Counted from the stretch's first letter, positions 29,903 through 42,226 are shown. The stretch is 64,000 bases of DNA from Mycolicibacter algericus DSM 45454 (GCF_002086455.1 NZ_MVHC01000002.1:307888-371887); one strand, 5' to 3'. Notes: generated by a model not told the origin, from the letters alone. A program made the numbers and translations.

Positions 29903-32262
29903 CTATTGGCCGGCCACTCCGCGCCGATGCCGGCGCATCTCGGTGTCTCTGGCGGCGAATGCCTGCCGGGCGATCCGGGCGATGTGGTCGGAGTCCTTCA
30001 GGATGCTGCGCAATTCGGCCCGGAACGCCCGGCGGCGCTCGGCCAGGTCCGGGGTGTTCTCCAACAGCTTCTGGTCGGCGACGACTTGGCATGCCGTGGC
30101 GAACAGCAAGGTGGACACCGACTCACTGCTGCGGACCCGCCCCTGCGCCACATACTGCCGGCCGACTCCCAGGGCCGACTGGGTCAGTTCCTGCTCGCCG
30201 ATGTCGGGCGGCGCATCGCAGAGCACGTCGGCGACGATCTCGTAGGCCTCGAAGAAAACCCGCAGCATGACATCGGAGGTCACCGGGGTCTTCTCCGACA
30301 GAATCCCGTCGACCTCGGCGCCACCGGCGGCGACCCGCGACTCCCAGTCGGAGAACCAGGACATCTCCTCGGCGATGTTGTCGCGGAACGTGGCCGAGTC
30401 GGCGAAGTAGAAATCGAACTTCAGCAAGTCCCGCAACCGCATCGCCTGCGTCCAGAACGCGTCGAGCCGGTCACCTCCGCCGCGACGGGCGTGGGCCAGT
30501 GCCAGCTCGACGATCGAGGTCTCCAGGAAGGCGTGGATGACCGAGTTGCGGTAGAACGAGGCGGCGTGCTCGTCCTCGGGGGCGATCCGCCACACCGACT
30601 CGCGGCCCCCGTCGACGCGAGTCACCGGATGCCCGTTGGACATCGCGTCGACCGCCGCGCGCACCCCGTCGCGGCTGCGCAGCCGCAGCGCACTGGTGGA
30701 GATCGGGGTCTGCTTGCGTTCCAGGAAGTCCAGGCCGTCTTGCAGCGAATGGTGGATCTGGTCCAGCGTCAACGCCAGCCCGTGAGTGGTCAACAGCAGC
30801 GCCGACACCAGGCCGGTGGCACTGATCGGGGTGACGCGCTGAATGCGCCAGGCCACCTCGATGGCCATCTTCTGCATGGCCAGCCGCTTGGCATCCGGGT
30901 CGGTCGCCGCGGGGCCGTCGGGGGCACCGAGGTACTGGCGCATCGACACCGCCTCGGGGAAACGCACGTAGATCTTGCCGTAGTTGCGTTCGCCCTGCGC
31001 CTTGATGAACCGGTAGAGCCAGCGAGCCCCCTCCGGGGTCTTCTCCCCGCCGCGGGCGTAGGCGGCATATTCGTCAGTCTCGTGCAACTGGTCGAAGCTG
31101 ATCGAAACACCTTGCAGCAGAACATCCTCGGTGCGGTCATCCAGGTAGGCGTCGGCGACGTAGGTCATCAACCCGAGCTTGGGCGGCAGCATCTTGCCGG
31201 TGCGCGACCGGGTTCCCTCGATGGACCAGCTCAGGTTGAACCGTTTCTCCATCACGTAGCCGACGTACTCCTTGAGCACGTACTTGTAGAGCGGGTTGTT
31301 GCCGATGCTGCGCCGGATGAAGATCACCCCGGACCGGCGCAGTAGCGGTCCCATCAATCCGAAAGACAGGTTGATTCCGGCGAATACGTGGACCGGCGGC
31401 AGCCGGTTCTCGGCCATCGCGACCGGCATGACCGCGCCGTCGATGTAGGAGCGGTGGGAGAACAGCAGCACCGCGGGGTGACTTTCCAGCGCGGTGCGCA
31501 GCGCGGCCACCTGATACTCGTCGTAGTCGATCTCGGGGTCGAACCCGCGGCTGAGCATCCGGGTCAGCACACCGACCAGGTCGACGGAGACGCGACTCCA
31601 CCCGGTGGACAGCTCGTCGAGCATTTTGCCCGCCTCTTCGAGCGTGGCGCCGGGAATTGCCTTGAGTCCCTCGCGAAATCGGGTGGACGCCAAGATCTCC
31701 GGCTTCACCAGCCGAGGTGACTTGTACTGTGGTCCCAGGATCCGGTACTCGGCACGTTCCAGCGCCAGCACCGCCCGCCGGGTGACGAAGTGCGCGAAGT
31801 CGCGCGGGTTGTCGCCGACGGTGTTCTCGCTCCACTGCTCACGCAGGTGGGCGACGCTGGCCGGCTCGCCGGCGACCACCCGGGCCAGCGTCGAGTCGGT
31901 GCGCACGATCTGGCGTTGCTGACGCTCACCGGGCCGGTATGGGTTGCGGCCGGGCAGCAGCGCGGCCACCCGGGACAGCGCTGACGCTCCGGCACGCGGC
32001 ATCCAGAACACCCGCACCGGCAGGATCGAGCGCTGTTCGTCGCGTTCGAGCTGTCCCACCAGCCGAGCCATCGTCGATGGCGGTCTGTCCGGTTCGAGCG
32101 GAAACAGCTCGGCGTGTACTTCGGGATTCGCCTGCCGATACCGATCCAACCAATCCCGGACCAGGCCCGCCTCCACCTCCGATGACACGAACGCCAGCAC
32201 CAGCGTGTCGCCGGTCATGATGGACCCGGAGTGGTCAGCGGGGTCGGTGGCCGGTGATGTCG

Positions 32263-32266
<4 letters not shown>
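29903..32266 (-). CDS. plsB2: Glycerol-3-phosphate acyltransferase
   Basis: PlsB2 puts the first acyl chain on glycerol 3-phosphate in phospholipid synthesis at the membrane. The 787-residue protein has the acyltransferase block I as HRSYIDG, the block with [19 protein letters not shown] and the block [15 protein letters not shown]. The chosen GTG ([14 protein letters not shown]) has AAAGAGGTGCA directly upstream and overlaps the plsC stop codon (GTGA), giving the M. tuberculosis length (789). The open extension upstream lies inside the lysine-rich end of plsC and is not credible. Confidence 0.95.
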
Positions 32267-33899
<1,633 letters not shown>

Positions 33900-33903
<4 letters not shown>

Positions 33904-35348
33904 GATTCGGCACCCGGATCAAACGACGCTGCCACGCAGCGCGGCGCAGGCTCACCGGCAAGCGCCAACACCTCGTCGAACCCCTGGACCAGGCATGCGC
34001 CGAACAGCTTCTCGTCGCGCACCGCCGCGCGGTCGTAGCGGACCGTGATGGTGCACTCACCGCCACGCGAGATCAGCACCACCATCATCGCCACGCCGGG
34101 AAGCGGGCCGATTCCATAGTGCCGCAGCACTTTCGCTCCGGCGATGTAGGTGTCACCGGGATAGAACGCCACATTGCTGGCCTGTACATCGGCACCGACG
34201 ACGGACTCGGTCATCTTCTCCAGGACCGGCGTCGGGATAACACTCAACAGCGGCGCGACGGAGCCGATCACGTCCATTGCGGGCTCTTCACGCCGTCGCG
34301 TCATCTGGGACCGGATCCGCTTCATCCGCTCCACCGGGTCGGCGACCCCGATCGGAGCGGCCAGATTCACCCCGGTGAACCGATTGCCGCCGGCAGGATC
34401 GGCCTCGGCGCGCAGGTTCACCGGAATGGCCATGGGCAACGTGGCGATCGGGACACCCAGTGCCCGGTGGTAGCGTCCCAGCGCACCGGAGAGCGCGGCC
34501 AGGTAGGCATCGTTGATCGACCCGCCGCCCGCCTTGGCGGCGCGGTGCAGATCCGACAGCCGGATGTCGATCGCCTGGGTGCGGCTGGTGAGGCTGCGCC
34601 GCCGCAGCAGCGGTGAGGGTTCTGCCGCCTGACTCATCACCCGCGCACTCGACCGGGCGTAGCCGATGGCGCCGGCCACCGCCGACAACGGGTCACGCAC
34701 CGTGCGGGTCGCCATCGACAGCGCACCGAACAGCACGTCGCGGGTACCGCCGAGCACCGTCGCGGGCAGCTGGTTGATGCCGTCACGCATCAGGTCGTTG
34801 GCCGACAGGTCCTGCGGTACCGGTTGCGGCGGCATCGCGCGGGCGGGCGGATCGCGTTCCAGGTCGTAGATCTGTCCGAACATCGCAGCGCCGCCGACGC
34901 CGTCGGTGACGGCGTGACTCAGGTGCAGCAACGTGGCGGCCCGCCCGCCGTCCAGCCCCTCCACCAGGGTGGCCGACCACAGCGGCCGCTGAATGTCCAG
35001 CGGCGATTGCAGGCTCACCTCGGCCAGGTCGAGCACTTCGCGCAGCCCACCGGGTTCGGGCACCCGCAGCCGGCGCACGTGAAAATCGAGGTTGAAGTCG
35101 GGGTCCACCACCCAGCGCGGCGCCGCGGTAGGCAGCGTCGGCACCACCACCTTCTGGCGCAACCGCAGCACCCGCCGGGAAACGTTCTCGAACAGGCCCC
35201 GGAAACGATTCCAGTCCGGGGTGGTGTCGAGCAGCTCCAAGCCCATGATTCCTGAACGGGTGCGCGGGTTGGCCTCGCCGCGGTGCAACAGATAGTCGAC
35301 GGCCCCGAGTTCGGTGGGCAGGCCCGCGGCATCGACGAGGTCACCCAC
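33900..35348 (-). CDS. WS/DGAT-family O-acyltransferase, Rv2484c-like
   Basis: A 482-residue member of the wax ester synthase / diacylglycerol acyltransferase family, which makes triacylglycerol or wax esters. The N-terminal half holds the active-site motif region, here LSHAVTDGVGG, where the first His of the usual HHxxxDG is Ser and the second His plus DG are kept. VNLRAEADPAGGNRFTGVNL and SNVAFYPGDTYIAGAKV are typical C-terminal domain landmarks. GTG 35348 has GGGAG 6 nt upstream, better than GTG 35372. It is the first gene of the plsC-plsB2 operon. Catalytic ability without the first His is plausible since the second is the base. Confidence 0.9.
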
Positions 35349-35692
35349 GGGGCGCTCCCGACACCGGTTCACCGCCCGGACCTGCCCGGCGTACCGACGC
35401 TACGACCACCACGTGCCCCTCCTGATTCCCACTGTTCACGAGCACCATTCAACGCTAATCGTTTGGCTATGGCGACGGGTGTCGATTGTCCAGATCAGGC
35501 CTTCGGTGGGCAAAACGAAATACTCTGCTGGCCGGGTGAATTGGAAACGCCGCCCCACGACACCGCAGGTGGTCGTGCCGAATGAGCGCACTCATCGACC
35601 GTGGCAACCGGCCGAACACCGGGTGCGAACCGGACCGGCATTGCACGACCATCCCCGATCCGCTGCGATCAGCCGATAAACTGGGTTGCATT
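35349..35692. other. Intergenic stretch without a convincing gene
   Basis: This gap separates the acyltransferase operon start from tRNA-Arg. It must hold the operon promoter, but I see no consensus clear enough to name. Short frames here have no ribosome site or family features. In M. tuberculosis lipQ lies in this interval; here it is missing. Confidence 0.5.
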
Positions 35693-35769
35693 GCCTCCGT
35701 AGCTCAGGTGGATAGAGCACATGACTTCTAATCTTGTGGTCGCAGGTTCGAGTCCTGCCGGGGGCGCCA
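35693..35769 (+). tRNA. tRNA-Arg (anticodon TCT), CCA encoded
   Basis: A 77-nt cloverleaf including CCA. Acceptor GCCTCCG pairs with CGGGGGC through one G-U pair, the D arm is GCTC/GAGC, the anticodon loop reads CTTCTAA giving TCT, and the T arm is GCAGG-TTCGAGT-CCTGC. Unlike the two tRNAs near 6.2-6.5 kb, the CCA end is encoded. Confidence 0.95.
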
Positions 35770-35859
35770 TCCGACCAGGCAAAGCGCTCCGCCGCTTGGT
35801 CGCGTGACATTCCGCCGGAGAACGGCGAAGATACCGGTAAAACCGGGAAAGGTAGGCTC

Positions 35860-35949
35860 ATGAGCCACGAACGTACGATCATCCTCTACACCGTCTTCAT
35901 GATCGCGCTGGTGGTGGCGTCCGCGGTGATCATCGCCTGGGTCGCCTGA
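35860..35949 (+). CDS. 29-residue single-helix membrane peptide
   Basis: A very short gene coding [20 protein letters not shown] plus SAVIIAWVA: a charged six-residue head and one hydrophobic helix running to the C-terminus. GGGAAAGG lies about 7 nt before the ATG, a good ribosome site. It stands 90 nt after tRNA-Arg and 29 nt before echA14 on the same strand. Short membrane peptides of this type are common and poorly annotated. No function can be given. The ribosome site and uninterrupted helix are the support; chance remains possible. Confidence 0.55.
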   Translation: MSHERTIILYTVFMIALVVASAVIIAWVA

Positions 35950-35978
35950 CCGGTTCGCACCGGATACCGTCATCGTCG

Positions 35979-36737
35979 ATGACACAATCCGATCTCGTCT
36001 TGTTCAGCGTCACTGAGCGGGTGGCGTTGATCACCGTCAATGATCCCGGCCGCCGCAACGCGGTCACCGGCGTGATGTCGGCGCAGTTGCGGGCTGCGGT
36101 GCAGCGGGCCGAAGCCGATCCGAACGTGCACGCGGTGGTGGTCACCGGCGCGGGGCGGGCGTTCTGCGCCGGCGCTGACCTGTCGGCCCTCGGGGCCGCC
36201 ACCGAGGACGGCCTGCTGGCGCTCTACGACGGCTTCATGGCGGTCGCACAGTGCACGCTGCCCACCGTCGCCGCGGTCAACGGCGCCGCCGTGGGCGCCG
36301 GGCTGAATCTGGCACTGGCGGCCGACGTGCGGATCGCCGGCCCGGCAGCCGTGTTCGACGCCCGGTTCCAGCAATTGGGTCTGCATCCCGGAGGCGGCGC
36401 CACCTGGATGCTGCATCGGGCGGTGGGACCGCAGGTCGCCCGGGCGGCACTGTTGTTCGGTATGCGTTTCGACGCCCAGGCCGCCGTGCAGCACGGGTTG
36501 GCCCTGCACGTCGCCGACGACCCGGTCGACGCGGCGATCACGTTGGCCGCCGGGCCGGCGTCGGCTCCGCGGGAGGTGGTGTTGGCGACCAAAGCCACGA
36601 TGCGCGCCACGGCGAGTCCCGGCGCGGTCGAGGGCGAGCAGCACGAGTTCGCCAAGCGCACCGAGCTGGGTCCGCAGGCGGCGACCGTGGAGTCACCGGA
36701 GTTCGCGTCTCGGCTGGCCGCCGCGCGACGTCGCTGA
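35979..36737 (+). CDS. echA14: Enoyl-CoA hydratase/isomerase family protein EchA14
   Basis: A 252-residue crotonase-fold protein with the oxyanion-hole loops [15 protein letters not shown] and [17 protein letters not shown]. The positions that carry catalytic glutamates in classical hydratases look changed: the first is in GAAVGAG and the second in [10 protein letters not shown], with no Glu at either. It therefore may be an isomerase or other crotonase activity instead of a hydratase. It ends 4 nt before the convergent bkdC. The match is Rv2486; the PE_PGRS and other genes that follow in M. tuberculosis are missing. Confidence 0.88.
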   Translation: MTQSDLVLFSVTERVALITVNDPGRRNAVTGVMSAQLRAAVQRAEADPNVHAVVVTGAGRAFCAGADLSALGAATEDGLLALYDGFMAVAQCTLPTVAAVNGAAVGAGLNLALAADVRIAGPAAVFDARFQQLGLHPGGGATWMLHRAVGPQVARAALLFGMRFDAQAAVQHGLALHVADDPVDAAITLAAGPASAPREVVLATKATMRATASPGAVEGEQHEFAKRTELGPQAATVESPEFASRLAAARRR

Positions 36738-36741
36738 TCGG

Positions 36742-37944
36742 CTACAGGTCCAGCAGCGCGGTATCGGGATGTTCGATCAGATCGCGTAGCGCACACAGGA
36801 ATTCGGCGACCTGCGCACCGTCGGCGATTCGGTGGTCGAACGCACAGGTCAACGTCATCTGCGGGCGGACCACGACGGCGTCGTCGATGGCCACCGGCCG
36901 CGGTTTCAGCGAACCCATGCCCAGGATCGCCGCCTCGGGGTAGTTGATCACCGGCACCCCGTCGTCGATGCCGAGGGCGCCGAAGTTGGAGACGGTGAAC
37001 GTCGATCCCTGCAGTTCGGCCGGTTGAAGGCTACCGGCACGAGCGCCGGCGATGAGCCGCGTCACGCAGTCGGCGAGTTCCCGGGTGGTCTTGCGGTGCG
37101 CGTCGAACACCACCGGGACCAGCAGGCCACGCGGGGTGGCCACCCCGAATCCGAGGTGGATGGCGCGGTGGGCGCGCACCTGGGGGCCTCCCGGCGAGTC
37201 GACCCAGGTCGCATTGAGCACCGGATGACGGGTCAGGGCGAGGATCAGCAGTCGCAGCGTCAGTGTGAACGGCGTGATCGATGTGCCGTCGGCGTCGTCG
37301 GCGAGACGGTCGCGCAGCTGCAGCAAGTTGGCACAGTCCACCTGTACGGCGGCATGGGCATCCGGGATCCTGCTGCGGGCCATGGCCATTCGTTGTGCCA
37401 TCGCAGCCTGCACCGGACTCACCGGGCGCAACTCGTCGGCCGGCCGATCGCCGGTCGCCGCGGCCAGCACGCCGTCGGTGGTGATCACGCCGCGCGGTCC
37501 CGGTGGCACGCCGCCCAGGTCCACGCCCAGCTCGGCGGCGAGCTTGCGGGCGCCCGGCTTGGCTTTGGGCCGGGGGGAGCTCGCGCAGGCTCGGCGGCTG
37601 GTGTCGACGGTGTCGTCGGCGCCGTAGCCGACCAGCACCGGCGTGCGCACCGGCGGAGCCGCTTCAACGGGCTGGGTCGAAGACTCAGCCGCCGTACCGG
37701 TGTCGATTCGCACCAGCGGCGCCCCGACCGCGAGCACGTCACCCTCGGCACCGCCGAGTTCGACGATCCGGCCGGCGTACGGGCTGGGAATCTCCACTTC
37801 GGCTTTGGCCGTCTCCACCGAGCACAGCGTCTGGTTGAGTTCCACCTCGTCGCCGACGGCCACCTCCCAGCGGGTCACCGTGAGCTCTTCGAGTCCCTCA
37901 CCCAGGTCGGGAACCGCGAACGTCTGGATCTGTGCTGGGCTCAC
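36742..37944 (-). CDS. bkdC: Branched-chain keto-acid dehydrogenase E2, dihydrolipoyl acyltransferase
   Basis: The 400-residue E2 core of the branched-chain keto-acid dehydrogenase complex. The lipoyl domain (about 1-80) has the modified Lys in [10 protein letters not shown], a Pro/Ala linker and a peripheral-subunit-binding region ([12 protein letters not shown]) follow, and the C-terminal catalytic domain carries [10 protein letters not shown]. The GTG start overlaps the bkdB stop (GTGA). With BkdA, BkdB and a lipoamide dehydrogenase encoded elsewhere it turns leucine, isoleucine and valine keto acids into acyl-CoAs. The frame upstream of the GTG lies in bkdB. Confidence 0.95.
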   Translation of the reverse strand: MSPAQIQTFAVPDLGEGLEELTVTRWEVAVGDEVELNQTLCSVETAKAEVEIPSPYAGRIVELGGAEGDVLAVGAPLVRIDTGTAAESSTQPVEAAPPVRTPVLVGYGADDTVDTSRRACASSPRPKAKPGARKLAAELGVDLGGVPPGPRGVITTDGVLAAATGDRPADELRPVSPVQAAMAQRMAMARSRIPDAHAAVQVDCANLLQLRDRLADDADGTSITPFTLTLRLLILALTRHPVLNATWVDSPGGPQVRAHRAIHLGFGVATPRGLLVPVVFDAHRKTTRELADCVTRLIAGARAGSLQPAELQGSTFTVSNFGALGIDDGVPVINYPEAAILGMGSLKPRPVAIDDAVVVRPQMTLTCAFDHRIADGAQVAEFLCALRDLIEHPDTALLDL

Positions 37945-38990
37945 GGCGCCTCCAGGACGCGCTGCACGCAGTCCAGCAGCCGGTCGGGTCCCGGAAGCCA
38001 CAGCCGCTCCAGCCGGGCCGGCGGGTACGGGGTGTCGAATCCGGTGGCGCGCAACACCGGCGCCTCCAGTTCGTAGAACAGTTCCTCCTGAATACGGGCC
38101 GCCAGCTCGGCACCGTAGCCGAGGTTGCGCGGGCCCTCGTGCAGCACCACGCATCGGCCGGTGCGCCGTACCGATGCCGCGACGGTGTCGAAGTCGAGCG
38201 GGACCAGCGACCGCAGGTCGACCACTTCCAGGCTCCACCCGTGTTGCCGCGCACCGATTTCGGCCGCCGCCAGCGCGGTGGCCACTCCGCCACCGTAGGT
38301 CAGCACGGTGACGTCGGTACCGGTCCGGCGCACCGCGGCGCGACCGATGCCCGGCTGCGGGCGAGCGGTGTCGACGGTGCCGCGGGCCCAGTACCGCCGC
38401 TTCGGCTCCAGGAAGATCACCGGGTCGGGCGCGGAGATGGCATGCCGCAGCAGCCAGTAGGCGTCCGACGGGTCGGCGGGAACCACGACTTTCAGCCCCG
38501 CGGTGTGAGCCCAGTAGGTTTCGGTGGACTCCGAATGGTGTTCGGCCGCACCGATTCCGCCGAATGACGGGATTCGCACGGTGACCGGCATCGGTATCTC
38601 GCCGCGGGTCCGGGTCCGGTACTTAGCCAGGTGGCTGACCATTTGATCCAGCGCCGGGTAACTGAATCCGTCGAACTGGATCTCGGGAACGGGCACGAAG
38701 CCGCGCACCGCCAGTCCGACGGCGATCCCGATCATCGCGGACTCGGCCAGCGGAGTATCGAAACAGCGTTGCTCGCCGAAGGTTTCGGCCAGGCCTTCGG
38801 TCACCCGGAACACGCCGCCCTGCACCCCGACGTCGGTGCCGAACACCAACACCTTCGGATCGGCGTCCATCGCGTCCCGCAGCGCCCGGTTGAGCGCCTG
38901 CACCATCGTCAGCTGCTCGGCGCCGGGGTTCGACCCGGCGGTAGGGGCCGTAGCCGGCGAGCGGGTGGGCGGTTCGAGGATCTGGGTCAT
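37941..38990 (-). CDS. bkdB: Branched-chain keto-acid dehydrogenase E1 beta subunit
   Basis: A 349-residue transketolase-like beta subunit. Typical elements are [54 protein letters not shown] and the C-terminal [14 protein letters not shown]. It pairs with BkdA in the E1 heterotetramer that decarboxylates branched 2-oxo acids. ATG 38990 overlaps the bkdA stop by one base (TGATG). Length equals that of Rv2496c within one residue. The open frame upstream lies in bkdA. Confidence 0.96.
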   Translation of the reverse strand: MTQILEPPTRSPATAPTAGSNPGAEQLTMVQALNRALRDAMDADPKVLVFGTDVGVQGGVFRVTEGLAETFGEQRCFDTPLAESAMIGIAVGLAVRGFVPVPEIQFDGFSYPALDQMVSHLAKYRTRTRGEIPMPVTVRIPSFGGIGAAEHHSESTETYWAHTAGLKVVVPADPSDAYWLLRHAISAPDPVIFLEPKRRYWARGTVDTARPQPGIGRAAVRRTGTDVTVLTYGGGVATALAAAEIGARQHGWSLEVVDLRSLVPLDFDTVAASVRRTGRCVVLHEGPRNLGYGAELAARIQEELFYELEAPVLRATGFDTPYPPARLERLWLPGPDRLLDCVQRVLEAP

Positions 38991-40084
38991 CAGCGCTCCC
39001 TGGCCAGCTCGGCACGCAGCGCGCGGCGCTGCTGCTGCAGCTCCGGGGTGAGGTCGGCGAAGACCGAGGTGAACACCTCGTCGACGTCGAAATCGGCCGC
39101 GCCGACCGTCGCGTCCCGCAACTCGGTGCGCAGCCGCTGCGCCCGGGCCGCGACCCGGTCCTCGAGCCGCTGTGTCCATACGCCGGCGTTGCGCAAATAG
39201 CTGCGGTAACGCGGGATCGGGTCGAGCGCCGTCCAGCGCTCGTGTTCGGCGCTGCTGCGGTAACGCGTTGGATCGTCGGAGGTGGTGTGCGGACCGATCC
39301 GGTAGGTGACGGCCTCGACCAGGGTGGGGCCGCCGCCGGTGCGGGCCCGCTCGGCCGCTTCGGCCATCACCGCATAACAGGCCAACGGATCGTTGCCGTC
39401 CACCCGGATTCCGGGCATCCCGTAGCCGATTGCCTTGTGCGCCAGCGACGGAGCAGCGGTCTGACGATGCAGCGGCACCGAGATCGCCCACTGGTTGTTC
39501 TGCACGAAGAACACGCACGGAGCCGCGAACACCGCGGCGAAGTTCAGCGCCTCATGGACGTCTCCCTCGCTGGTGGCACCGTCGCCGACGAACGCGACGG
39601 TGACCGAGTCCTCGCCGAGGCGTTGCGCGCCCATCGCCGCGCCCACGGCGTGCAGCGCCTGGGTGCCGATCGGAACCGAGATCGGCGCACAGCATTTCGC
39701 GGTGAATTCCAGTCCGCCGTTCCATGTTCCGCGCCAGGCGGCCGCCAGGTTCCACGCCGGGATACCCCGGGCGACGAACACTCCCAGCTCGCGATACTGC
39801 GGGAACAGCCAGTCGGTCTTGCGCAGGCATGCGGTGGCGCCGATCTGAGCCGCCTCTTGTCCGCGACAGGATGCGTAGAGCGCCAGTTCCCCTTGGCGCT
39901 GCAGGTTGACCAGTTCAGTGTCGAGCTCGCGGGTGAGCGCCATCAGTTCGTAGAGCCAGCACAGCGTTTCGTCGGGCAGGTCACGGCTGTAGCGATTCTC
40001 GGCGGTCGGTGCGCCGTCCGGCCCGATCACCTGCACAGGCTCGAGGGCGACCTGGGGACCGGTGATGCCTGGCAGCTGGCCCAT
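38990..40084 (-). CDS. bkdA: Branched-chain keto-acid dehydrogenase E1 alpha subunit
   Basis: The 364-residue thiamine-diphosphate-binding alpha subunit. The TPP motif runs from FVGDGATSEGDVHEALNFA to VFFVQNNQWAIS, and YRIGPHTTSDDPTRYRS is the phosphorylation-loop region of the family. AAGGAGG lies 7 nt before the ATG. It is the first gene of bkdA-bkdB-bkdC. Next upstream here is the MocR gene 97 nt away, whereas in M. tuberculosis the neighbour is citE. Confidence 0.96.
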   Translation of the reverse strand: MGQLPGITGPQVALEPVQVIGPDGAPTAENRYSRDLPDETLCWLYELMALTRELDTELVNLQRQGELALYASCRGQEAAQIGATACLRKTDWLFPQYRELGVFVARGIPAWNLAAAWRGTWNGGLEFTAKCCAPISVPIGTQALHAVGAAMGAQRLGEDSVTVAFVGDGATSEGDVHEALNFAAVFAAPCVFFVQNNQWAISVPLHRQTAAPSLAHKAIGYGMPGIRVDGNDPLACYAVMAEAAERARTGGGPTLVEAVTYRIGPHTTSDDPTRYRSSAEHERWTALDPIPRYRSYLRNAGVWTQRLEDRVAARAQRLRTELRDATVGAADFDVDEVFTSVFADLTPELQQQRRALRAELARER

Positions 40085-40181
40085 GCGAGCCTCCTTGTGA
40101 CGCTGCTCTCATTATGCCAGCGAACCCGCGATTGCCCGGTGAGCGTGACCGGTGACGTCGACGTGTCCGCGGGCCGGTCCG

Positions 40182-41504
40182 TCACACGCTCACGGTTCCG
40201 GTGCCGCTCAGCGAATCCGCTACCGCATCGGCCAGCGGTCCGATCTCGGCGGCGGCCAGATCCGAGATGGTGATGCGGATTCCTGGCGGGCTACCGATCC
40301 GGTACCGGCTGCCCGGGGCGGCGGCCCAGCCCGCGGCGAACAACCGCGTGATTGCCGCCGACTCGTCGGGTACCGGAATCCAGACGTTGAGCCCCGAGCG
40401 ACCGTGGCAGGCCAGGCCGCGCTCCGCCAGCGCCGCGCACAGCCGGGTGCGCCGGTCGGTGTAGACGGCTTCGGCGTCGGCCACCAGCCGTGTCGCGGCC
40501 CTATCCCGCCACATACCGACAACAACGTCCTGCAACAGCCGGCTGACCCAGCCCGGCCCCAGCCGCTGGCGCCCCTGCACTCGTTCGATCGTGCGACGGT
40601 CCCCGGCCACCAGCGCCAACCGCAGGTCCGGGCCGTAGGCCTTGGCCACGGACCGCACGAACGCCCAGTCCCGCACCACCCCGGCCAGCGGGTGCAACGC
40701 CATCCCCGCCACCCCGGCGCAGTGGTCGTCTTCGATCAGCAGCACGTCGGTGGCGGTTTCGGCCAGCACGGCACGCAACGCAGCGGCACGCTCCGCCGAC
40801 ATCGCGCCGCCGGTCGGGTTCTGGGCGCGGCTGGTCACCACCACCGCTCGTACTCCGCGGCGCAACGCCCGAGCCAGGTCTGTGACCAATGGCCCGTCGT
40901 CGTCGCCACCCACCGGCTCCACAGCCAGCCCCAGCGCTCCGAGCAGGTCGAGCAGATTGGCCCACCCGGGGTCTTCGACGGCCACCCGGTCGCCGGGACG
41001 CAGGTGAGCCGCCAGTACCCGCTCGATCGCATCCAGTGCGCCCGATGCCACCGCCAGGTGCTCGGCCGCCACCCCGTCGGCTTCCAGGGCGGCCCGGGCG
41101 TGGTCGGCCAACTCCGGCGAGACGGGTGGCTGCCCGTACAGCACCGGGGTGGCCGGCGGCGACAGCCGGGCGCCGGCGATCGGCAGCAACGCGGGGTTCG
41201 GGTTCCCGGTAGACAGATCACGGACACCGGCCGGGACCGTGAGGCCGCGCAGCGAACGCGGTGTGGTCGCCGGCCGATCCCGTACCCGGGTTCCCCGCCG
41301 ACCGGCTGTTTCGACCGCCCCGCGGTCGCGCAGCAACCGGTAGGCGGCAGCAACGGTGTTCGGGTTGACCGCGAGCCGGCCGGCCAGGTCGCGGATGGGC
41401 GGGAGCGCAGACCCCGGCGCCAGCTGGCCATCGGAGATGCCGTCTTCGATGCTGGCGGCTATCGACTCAGCGCCGGCACCGGTAATAGAATATTGTACCG
41501 TCAC
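40182..41504 (-). CDS. MocR/GntR-type transcriptional regulator with aminotransferase-like domain
   Basis: A 440-residue regulator with an N-terminal winged-helix GntR domain (IAASIEDGISDGQLAPGSALPPIRDLAG, with LAVNPNTVAAAYRLLRDRG as recognition part) joined to a fold-type I aminotransferase domain. The PLP-binding Lys appears in SVAKAYGPDLR. Such proteins sense PLP or its aldimines and often control vitamin B6 or amino-compound genes. It is divergent from a PNPOx-like gene, the classic MocR arrangement, and its GTG lies inside the AT-rich inverted repeats between them, suggesting autoregulation. Confidence 0.9.
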   Translation of the reverse strand: MTVQYSITGAGAESIAASIEDGISDGQLAPGSALPPIRDLAGRLAVNPNTVAAAYRLLRDRGAVETAGRRGTRVRDRPATTPRSLRGLTVPAGVRDLSTGNPNPALLPIAGARLSPPATPVLYGQPPVSPELADHARAALEADGVAAEHLAVASGALDAIERVLAAHLRPGDRVAVEDPGWANLLDLLGALGLAVEPVGGDDDGPLVTDLARALRRGVRAVVVTSRAQNPTGGAMSAERAAALRAVLAETATDVLLIEDDHCAGVAGMALHPLAGVVRDWAFVRSVAKAYGPDLRLALVAGDRRTIERVQGRQRLGPGWVSRLLQDVVVGMWRDRAATRLVADAEAVYTDRRTRLCAALAERGLACHGRSGLNVWIPVPDESAAITRLFAAGWAAAPGSRYRIGSPPGIRITISDLAAAEIGPLADAVADSLSGTGTVSV

Positions 41505-41531
41505 ATATCTAATTATGTACTAGTTCAATAT
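41490..41531. promoter_or_regulatory. Nested inverted repeats, candidate MocR operator
   Basis: An AT-rich 42-bp island in GC-rich surroundings. The outer pair is ATATTG (41490-41495) and CAATAT (41526-41531), and the inner pair is ACATA (41503-41507) and TATGT (41514-41518), both perfect. It covers the MocR GTG start and ends 14 nt before the divergent ATG, ideal for control of both genes. Confidence 0.6.
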
Positions 41532-41545
41532 GAAAGGCAACGGTG

Positions 41546-42226
41546 ATGGCCCGGACTTATGCGCGCACAGACCGCACCACGCCCACCAGGTACCGGGAGC
41601 GGGCACGCTATGACCACGAGACCGTCCATCGCATCCTCGACGAGGCACTGATCTGTCACCTCGGTTATCTCGACGAGGGGTCCCCGGTGGTGCTGCCCAC
41701 CACTCACGCGCGCCACCGCGAGGTGCTCTACCTGCATGGCTCCACCGGAAGCGGCCCGATGCTGGCAGCCGCGAAAGCCCCCGCGGGCCTGCCGGTCTGC
41801 GTCACCGTCAGCCTGATCGACGGCCTGGTGCTGGCCCGCTCGGCGCTGCACCACTCGCTGGCGTATCGCTCGGTGATCATCCGCGGCGCGGCGCGGGTGG
41901 TCGTTGATCCCGGCGAAAAGCGCGAGGCACTGGCGGCGCTTGTCGACCATGTGGTCTCCGGCCGCGCCGCCGACAGCAGGCCCCCCAACGAACGTGAGCT
42001 GGCCATGACCGCCGTGCTGGCACTCGACTTGGTGGAAGTCTCCGCCAAGGTGCGCACCGGCGGCCCGGTCGACGATCCCGAAGACCTCGCCCTGCCCTAC
42101 TGGGCCGGGGTGGTGCCGTTGACGGTGGCCGCCGGATCTCCCGAACCAGCCGGCGACCTCGACCCGGCCATCCCGCTGCCGTCCTACCTGACGCCGTACC
42201 GGCGAACCGCTCCCGCCGGCAATTAG
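41546..42226 (+). CDS. Pyridoxamine 5'-phosphate oxidase-like FMN-binding protein
   Basis: A 226-residue split-barrel flavoprotein of the Pyridox_ox_2 / NimA-like group. VHRILDEALICHLGYLDEGSPVVLPT is the typical start of that domain, followed by LYLHGSTGSGPML and CVTVSLIDGLVLARSALHHSLAYRSV in the FMN-binding half. Members reduce or bind flavins, and some act on nitro compounds; true vitamin B6 oxidase activity is not implied. AAAGG lies about 10 nt before ATG 41546 (a GTG directly precedes it). Its stop codon overlaps that of the convergent copper reductase gene. Regulation by the divergent MocR protein is likely. Confidence 0.88.
   Translation: MARTYARTDRTTPTRYRERARYDHETVHRILDEALICHLGYLDEGSPVVLPTTHARHREVLYLHGSTGSGPMLAAAKAPAGLPVCVTVSLIDGLVLARSALHHSLAYRSVIIRGAARVVVDPGEKREALAALVDHVVSGRAADSRPPNERELAMTAVLALDLVEVSAKVRTGGPVDDPEDLALPYWAGVVPLTVAAGSPEPAGDLDPAIPLPSYLTPYRRTAPAGN

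Noticed and set aside
35467..35691. 74-residue minus-strand frame before tRNA-Arg
   Set aside because: Arg/Pro/Ser-rich composition, no ribosome site, no domain.
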